Source: Thuidium tamariscinum
Lineage: Eukaryota > Streptophyta > Bryopsida > Hypnales > Thuidiaceae
Length of the DNA stretch: 64,000 nucleotides
NCBI GenBank assembly: GCA_947034885.2
Contig: OX344749.2
Span: 3,983,501 to 4,047,500, forward strand
Direction of reading: 5' to 3'
How positions within the stretch are numbered: the first letter of the stretch is position 1; every line of letters begins with the position of its first letter. Under the pieces are notes generated by a model, which was given only the letters and a program-made list of their open reading frames with translations, ran no database searches and was not told where the DNA came from. A program made the position numbers and the translations under genes. Of the stretch, positions 59,416 to 64,000 are shown piece after piece.

Positions 59416-60921
59416 GTGTCTGACTTCCGCATGAGCATGACGATGAAGGCGTCTTCGTGGGCAAGTGAGCTGCCGCTGCGACGTTCATGGAAAGCTCATG
59501 TCGCAATCGGAGTTGGATTGTGCATCTTGATCAGCTGTACTTTGGTGTGCGACACAAGTGAGCTGTTCGTCTTTCTCTTGTTTTTCCATGTACCATTTGT
59601 GCGGCTGAAATCAGTCGGAGTTTTGATATTAATGATCGATAGTTGTTGTTCCTCTTGGTTTCGCACAATGCGGTGTCTGTTACCGTCGTGATTGGTGGAT
59701 AAATGGAGTTCTCATATGCCCCTTGTAAATTTCTGTTTTTGAAACCCCCGTTTGAATGACTGGTTTGGAGCGTGGATGATTGGTTTCTTTATTGATGGTT
59801 GCGCTACTGTCCCTGTAGAGTTCCTACTTGGGATTTTTGTGAACTGTTTTGGTTCAATTGATTGGTGGGTCTCGTGATTTCTGAGCAATAGTGAGCCAAT
59901 GCTAACGCTCTTGCCAATCGATTTCGTGCCAGATGCTGCAACGATTGGTATCGGCTACGGCACGAGCGGGGACAACCTTCCCCCTCCTGCCACCGTGGTA
60001 CAATTCCTCAAGACGCTGAACGTGAGCAAGGTGAAAATCTACAACACGGACGCGACAGTCATTCAGGCCTTCGCCAATTCCGGCATGGACCTCTCAATCA
60101 CAGTCCCCAATAGCGACATAATTCACTTGGCCACAGACACGGCGTTCACTCAGAACTGGGTGATCTACAACTTGCAGCCTTTCGTGCCCGCCACCACGAT
60201 TACCACCATCGCCGTGGGCAACGAGATCCTCACCAGCGACACCGCGGACACAAACTACCTCGTCCCCGCCATGCAGAACCTGCACGCGGCACTCGTCACT
60301 GCAGGCCTCGATGCCACCATCAAAGTGTCCACCCCGCACGCGTTTAGCGTGCTGAACGTCTCATTCCCACCCTCGGCAAGTGTGTTCCGCCCAGCTATCG
60401 CAACCTCGGTGATGAAGCCCCTGCTAGACTTTCTGGCACTGACTGGCGCTCCTTTCATGGTGAACATCTTCCCGTATTTTAGCTACACTTTCAACTACAA
60501 TACCATCAGCCTCGACTACGCCTTGCTGAACGCAAATGCGACAGCTGTGACGGATAGCAACAATGGGAAAGTGTACACCAACCTGTGGGATGCGCAGATT
60601 GATGCAATTGTTGCGGCTATGGCGACGTTAGGGCACAGTGATATTCCCATTGTGGTTACGGAGTCTGGGTGGCCGTCACTGGGAGATCCAACGCAGGTTG
60701 GGCCCAGCATAGCGAATGCGCGAACTTATAACAACAATTTGGTGAAGCTGGTGTTGGCCAATCCGCCCAAGGGGACGCCGTTGCGACCTGGCGTGGCCAC
60801 GCCCACTTATTTGTTCTCGTTGTTTAATGAAGATCTGAAGGAGGGGAAGCTCACGGAGCAGAACTGGGGCTTGTTTTACCCGAACATGACTCCTGTGTAT
60901 CCCATAAACTTGTCCGTGTAG
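59416..60921 (+). CDS. Secreted GH17 glucan endo-1,3-beta-glucosidase
   Basis: Two exons, 59416-59557 and 59933-60921, join in phase to give 376 aa. GH17 enzymes hydrolyse beta-1,3-glucan (callose or fungal glucan) outside the cell or at plasmodesmata. Residues 1-47 hold a basic stretch and a hydrophobic segment (VAIGVGLCILISCTLVC) that act as a signal peptide. The mature protein starts near NAATIGIGYG, matching the family's IGVNYG start. The proposed acid/base is Glu145 in VGNEI and the nucleophile Glu291 in VVTESGWPS; both are present, as are VKIYNTD, NIFPYF and FSLFNEDLKEG. No X8/CBM43 domain or GPI signal follows, so this is the simple single-domain type. Start codons at 59416, 59431, 59437 and 59443 are in frame; the first is listed. 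The intron (59558-59932) separates the signal peptide from the catalytic domain. Confidence 0.93.
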
Positions 60922-63064
60922 AGCTTAGTTTTAACTTGCAAGCAGGATATTACATATGATTCGCAGGTTATTACATAAGAACTTAGATGTCCATTTGTGA
61001 TAGAGATTTAAGGCCAGCTTCTTGCGAATGCACAGCGCGTGCATTTAGCACCGATTTTGTCAGGTAGTAACCAGGTAGCTTAGGTCTGTAAATTTTCTTG
61101 AGCTGGCTCGGAGGTAGAGCGCTCAAGTATCATTTTGTACACGCTCATTTATTTGGTAATTAAGAATCAGACGAGCGATTGTTCGATCCATCAAATTGCT
61201 AGTTTTGCACCAGAGATTCTGCAGGAGGAAACTTTGCTCACTCTAGTGTTTCCTCGTTTGAGGCTCTTTGCGCCAGTATATATAGAAAGTTTTTATTATC
61301 ACTGAAGTTTTCAATGATTTTATAAATACCCTTGCATCCTCTAACCCAATAGGACGTTGGGTCTGTTTGGTGGGTCCTCTGGGCTACTGCTGTAGTGCTG
61401 TTCCCACTACAGTTGGTTTAACGCAAAGATAGATTCCTTTTACATTGTTAATGGATCACAGAATACTGAAAGAGAACACGTGTACTGTAGTGAAAGCTGA
61501 AAGATTCAGTACTTTTGTTTTGATGAGGTACTCTTAAGTGCATTCGGGATGCTGCGAGCTTCTTTCTGTAGAATTTGGGAATTCTCTATGCGTTTAAAAC
61601 CTAAAAATCATTTCATTTGTGCCAAAAAACAAATCAAGAAAAACCTAAAAATCAGGCTGTCTGATTGACTTTTCGTCCCGGTATTCTGATTTTCCGCGTA
61701 GCCAATGTGAGAAGGCCAAAACTAGCCGACCAAGAATCGGCATTTGCAGGCCGGCATCCTGGACAACAGCAACCACTACCCAGTCAAGTGCAAGGGTACA
61801 GAAGGCTGAGATGTATACATCTGTTTTGGACGAAACGTCGATGAATGTTCCGGTCAGCGTTTTTTTCCCTGATCCTGAATTCCTGATGCTTAGTACCAAA
61901 TCACTTGTGACGTGACGCTAATTCTGGATGAAAAGGGGCACTTGCAAAGCTACAGTACTCATCAGGAAATTAACCCCTATTGAAACAGTATTGTTTTAGT
62001 GTTGATGCAGTACAATATTGAAAGTATATTGTTGCATTACAAAAGCAGTACTTTTTTTACAAAAACACTTTGTTCCTATTGAAACAGATCTGTTGGCGTA
62101 CTGCTTTTGCTTTGCGAGAGTACTATACTGTTTAAACATTGAATCAGTACTAAGCGACTGTGTGTACTTCCCGATGGGCGGGCAGGCGCAACAACATATT
62201 CTCACGCGACATCCATCATGGTAGCCCGAAAGAGATTACCAAGTTATGTTCACAATCGCTAAATGAATTGTTGCCAAATCGTCGCATAATATAATCCAGC
62301 TACGCCGGCATGCTGCTTGTCTTAACGAAAGAGTTAAAATATTTCGCCTCTGTCGATTGAAAATTCAACAAATCAGGAGACAACTCCCTTCAAAGTAGCT
62401 TCCGTGAAGACCCAATTTGCACCACTTCATGACCACTATATATCAGCAGACATTTGAATGTTTTGAATGTACAAGATTGAAACATGTTGGCACAAATAGG
62501 CAAGGGCTTCTCAAATATGTGCAAATAGGGTATCTTAACTTTTGTTCATCCATAATCAACGTAATATTCAGTAGCATTGGCGGGCTCTACCTTCCCTCAA
62601 CAGTGGAGGGTGTGGAATATTCCACACCCCAACAATGTTTCATCAATAACTACTGAAGTAAGTGGACTTGTAGAGGATGGAGAGGCTGTTCGGTGTGGAA
62701 TATGCTAGACCCTTCATTGTAGAGAGAAGGCAAAGCTACAACATGCTACTGAATGTTATGAACACTCTAGAATATGACACTTACATTTGGGCCAAAAAGA
62801 GTTGCAAAAAAATAAGTATTGATCACACTCTATGTACACAATCAAAACATGAGAGTTTATGAGAGCCTCCTGTTGATTTTTGGCACACCTAGAGACAATA
62901 CTTTGAAAATTCCAATATTATTCATATAGTGTCCTAAAAATGCAGTGCTGGAATCCTCTTTCAATATCCAAGAAGATCCAATAAATTTTTTGGTGGAAAC
63001 TAACTGAAACTGCTTCCAAAGAACACGAAACGGAGAGAAAACAGCTCCATTGGAATGAAATCCT
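60922..63064. other. Intergenic region after the GH17 gene
   Basis: This 2.1 kb should include 3' UTRs of two convergent genes. Bases 61640-61910 are GC-richer, with an 84-codon minus-strand frame of unknown meaning. Bases 61980-62160 contain several interspersed GTACTGC/GCAGTAC and ATTGAAACAGT pieces. A 22-bp perfect palindrome lies at 62608-62629. No gene is supported. Confidence 0.5.
62608..62629. repeat. Perfect 22-bp palindrome
   Basis: The sequence reads GGGTGTGGAAT followed by its exact complement. A partial copy, GGTGTGGAATATGC, occurs 80 bp downstream near 62691. Confidence 0.9.
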
Positions 63065-63772
63065 TTACACTCCCACAGTTGAAACCGCCACCACGGCCGT
63101 CTCGTCCCCAGAATTTCCCGAGACATGCGCCCCCTCACCAGGTCTTTCAGTCCAAAACTCCCCCACTTTGAACGCACCCTTCCCGTCCCTCCCAAACGTC
63201 GTCACTTCCCCAGCCACCACCGTCACCAACCTTGGCGCCGCCACTTCCTCCGGCACCGTCCAAACCCCCTTCTCGTAAGTTTGCAGAAACACGTGCACCT
63301 TGTAATGTTCTGGCACTACTTCCAGTCGCATTCGTGACTGGAACCGCGAGGAAGGGCCGGGAAGTGTCGACGGCGTCTCCGCGGGTTCAAAGGTTGTCAC
63401 GTTGGCGCCCACGGGAATCAAGTAAGTCGCCAGCAAACTGGCTTCCCCTGTGCCGGAATTTGCAGCGGACGAGATCGCCCCGTAAGGCTCCACGACGGGG
63501 TCACCCTGGTGGGAGAGTTTCGCTGGCTCGCCGTCTATCCAAAGGATTGTGCTGCCGTAGATCATGACGGCGTATAATGGGCCGCCGTGGGTGTGGCGCG
63601 CGACGAAGCCGTCCGGGGGGAAATCGACCACGGATTGAACGGCTTCGAAGGGGAGAGGGGGAGGCTGATCGACGGAATACCAGGACTCGAATGATTTTGT
63701 TGGACGTCGAGGTTTGGTTGCCGTGGAGACTCCTAGTAGAAGCAGGAAGGTGAAGTAGGCTAAGTTTGCCAT
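63065..63772 (-). CDS. Secreted cupin-fold protein of unknown function
   Basis: This is one uninterrupted frame of 235 codons, beginning ATGGCAAAC at 63772. A hydrophobic segment (residues 4-16) followed by Ala-Thr gives a signal peptide cleaved near residue 18. Residues 54-104 match the cupin pattern: GFVARHTHGG (His59 and His61, possible metal ligands), a glycine after YAVMIYG, GDPVVEPYG (89-97) and Asn104. The glutamate of motif 1 and the histidine of motif 2 are missing, so metal binding may be weak or altered. Residues 150-235 look like a second, degenerate beta-barrel half. I cannot name a function: it could be a sugar- or ligand-binding cell-wall protein or a germin-like relative. GC-rich codon use matches the GH17 gene rather than the DRC9-like gene. 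No intron is needed. Confidence 0.75.
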   Translation of the reverse strand: MANLAYFTFLLLLGVSTATKPRRPTKSFESWYSVDQPPPLPFEAVQSVVDFPPDGFVARHTHGGPLYAVMIYGSTILWIDGEPAKLSHQGDPVVEPYGAISSAANSGTGEASLLATYLIPVGANVTTFEPAETPSTLPGPSSRFQSRMRLEVVPEHYKVHVFLQTYEKGVWTVPEEVAAPRLVTVVAGEVTTFGRDGKGAFKVGEFWTERPGEGAHVSGNSGDETAVVAVSTVGV

Positions 63773-64000
63773 GCTCGATCTCTGGGTTTAGTTGAAGCTA
63801 GCGTACAGTAGTGCAGCACTGTAGTCGTGAATTTCGTTAAACCATCAAGGTTTGGGCTCCAAATATCGTGACATTCCGCTATGGAAATTTAACTCTAAAA
63901 CTAGGACAGACTAGTGTAGATTTTCGACATACGCCCTGCATATACCGATTGTCGACACAAGCTGCTTCCAAGTGACGCCATAGTGACACAGTGAGTGACG
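63773..64000 (-). promoter_or_regulatory. Upstream region of the cupin gene
   Basis: This is the 228 bp before the minus-strand start codon, continuing past the window edge. It should hold the leader and part of the promoter. No clear TATA box was found. Confidence 0.4.

Noticed and set aside
61095-61200. tRNA-like D-arm (GGTAGAGCGC) and GTTCGATCC pair
   Set aside because: The two boxes are about 90 bp apart, there is no acceptor stem, and the first part folds as a simple CTTGAGC/GCTCAAG hairpin in the GH17 3' region.
61645-61899. 84-codon minus-strand frame in a GC-richer patch
   Set aside because: No recognisable domain or homologous partner exon; too short to support as a gene.
1-64000. 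CRISPR array, operons or other prokaryotic features
   Set aside because: Split genes with GT-AG introns throughout show nuclear eukaryotic DNA. The tandem repeats seen are adjacent units without spacers.

Overview
The window looks like nuclear DNA from a land plant that still makes swimming sperm, most likely a bryophyte and probably a moss. The reasons are split genes with short GT-AG introns, plant-type proteins (an HDC1-type Rxt3 protein, a GH17 glucanase, a plant subfamily-IG nucleotidase), telo-box promoters, and a ciliary axoneme gene (DRC9/IQCG-like) that seed plants without flagella lack. The genus cannot be decided from the sequence alone.

Seven protein genes can be reconstructed exon by exon, all with open frames across every junction. 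(1) 1049-7703 (+), 16 exons, a CEBPZ/Noc1 (SWA2-type) 60S biogenesis factor of about 1141 aa. (2) 9355-15926 (-), 17 exons, a HAD subfamily-IG 5'-nucleotidase of about 693 aa. (3) 20989-24003 (+), 11 exons, a SURF6/Rrp14 nucleolar protein of 340 aa. (4) 36189-41671 (+), 10 exons, an HDC1/Rxt3 histone-deacetylase complex subunit of 819 aa. (5) 42302-49739 (+), 13 exons, a DRC9/IQCG-like nexin-dynein regulatory complex protein of about 624 aa. (6) 59416-60921 (+), 2 exons, a secreted GH17 beta-1,3-glucanase of 376 aa. (7) 63065-63772 (-), single exon, a secreted cupin-fold protein of 235 aa. Genes 1 and 3 are both nucleolar ribosome-assembly factors and both carry telo-boxes just upstream, so they may be co-regulated. 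The others are not obviously linked in function.

Genes 1 and 2 are convergent, separated by a 1.65-kb tail region. Genes 4 and 5 lie head to tail only 0.63 kb apart. The rest is AT-rich intergenic DNA (17.3-20.9, 24.0-35.5 and 49.7-58.8 kb) with no intact transposon reading frame. It is packed with small non-autonomous elements: two kinds of hAT-like MITE with exact 8-bp target duplications, at least two kinds of TA-flanked MITE, a CCCCC-tipped MITE present as a palindromic pair, inverted copies of a minisatellite-bearing repeat, and several AT-rich interspersed repeats. Introns of the DRC9-like gene hold MITE copies, a TA microsatellite of about 79 bp and a long hairpin.

The window does not reveal a clearly new multi-gene system. 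Its best leads are the DRC9-like gene with its large charged insert and intronic hairpin, the reciprocal empty sites that date MITE insertions, and the start-codon uORF and tandem acceptor of the HDC1 gene. All homology calls come from reading motifs by eye; no database search was run.
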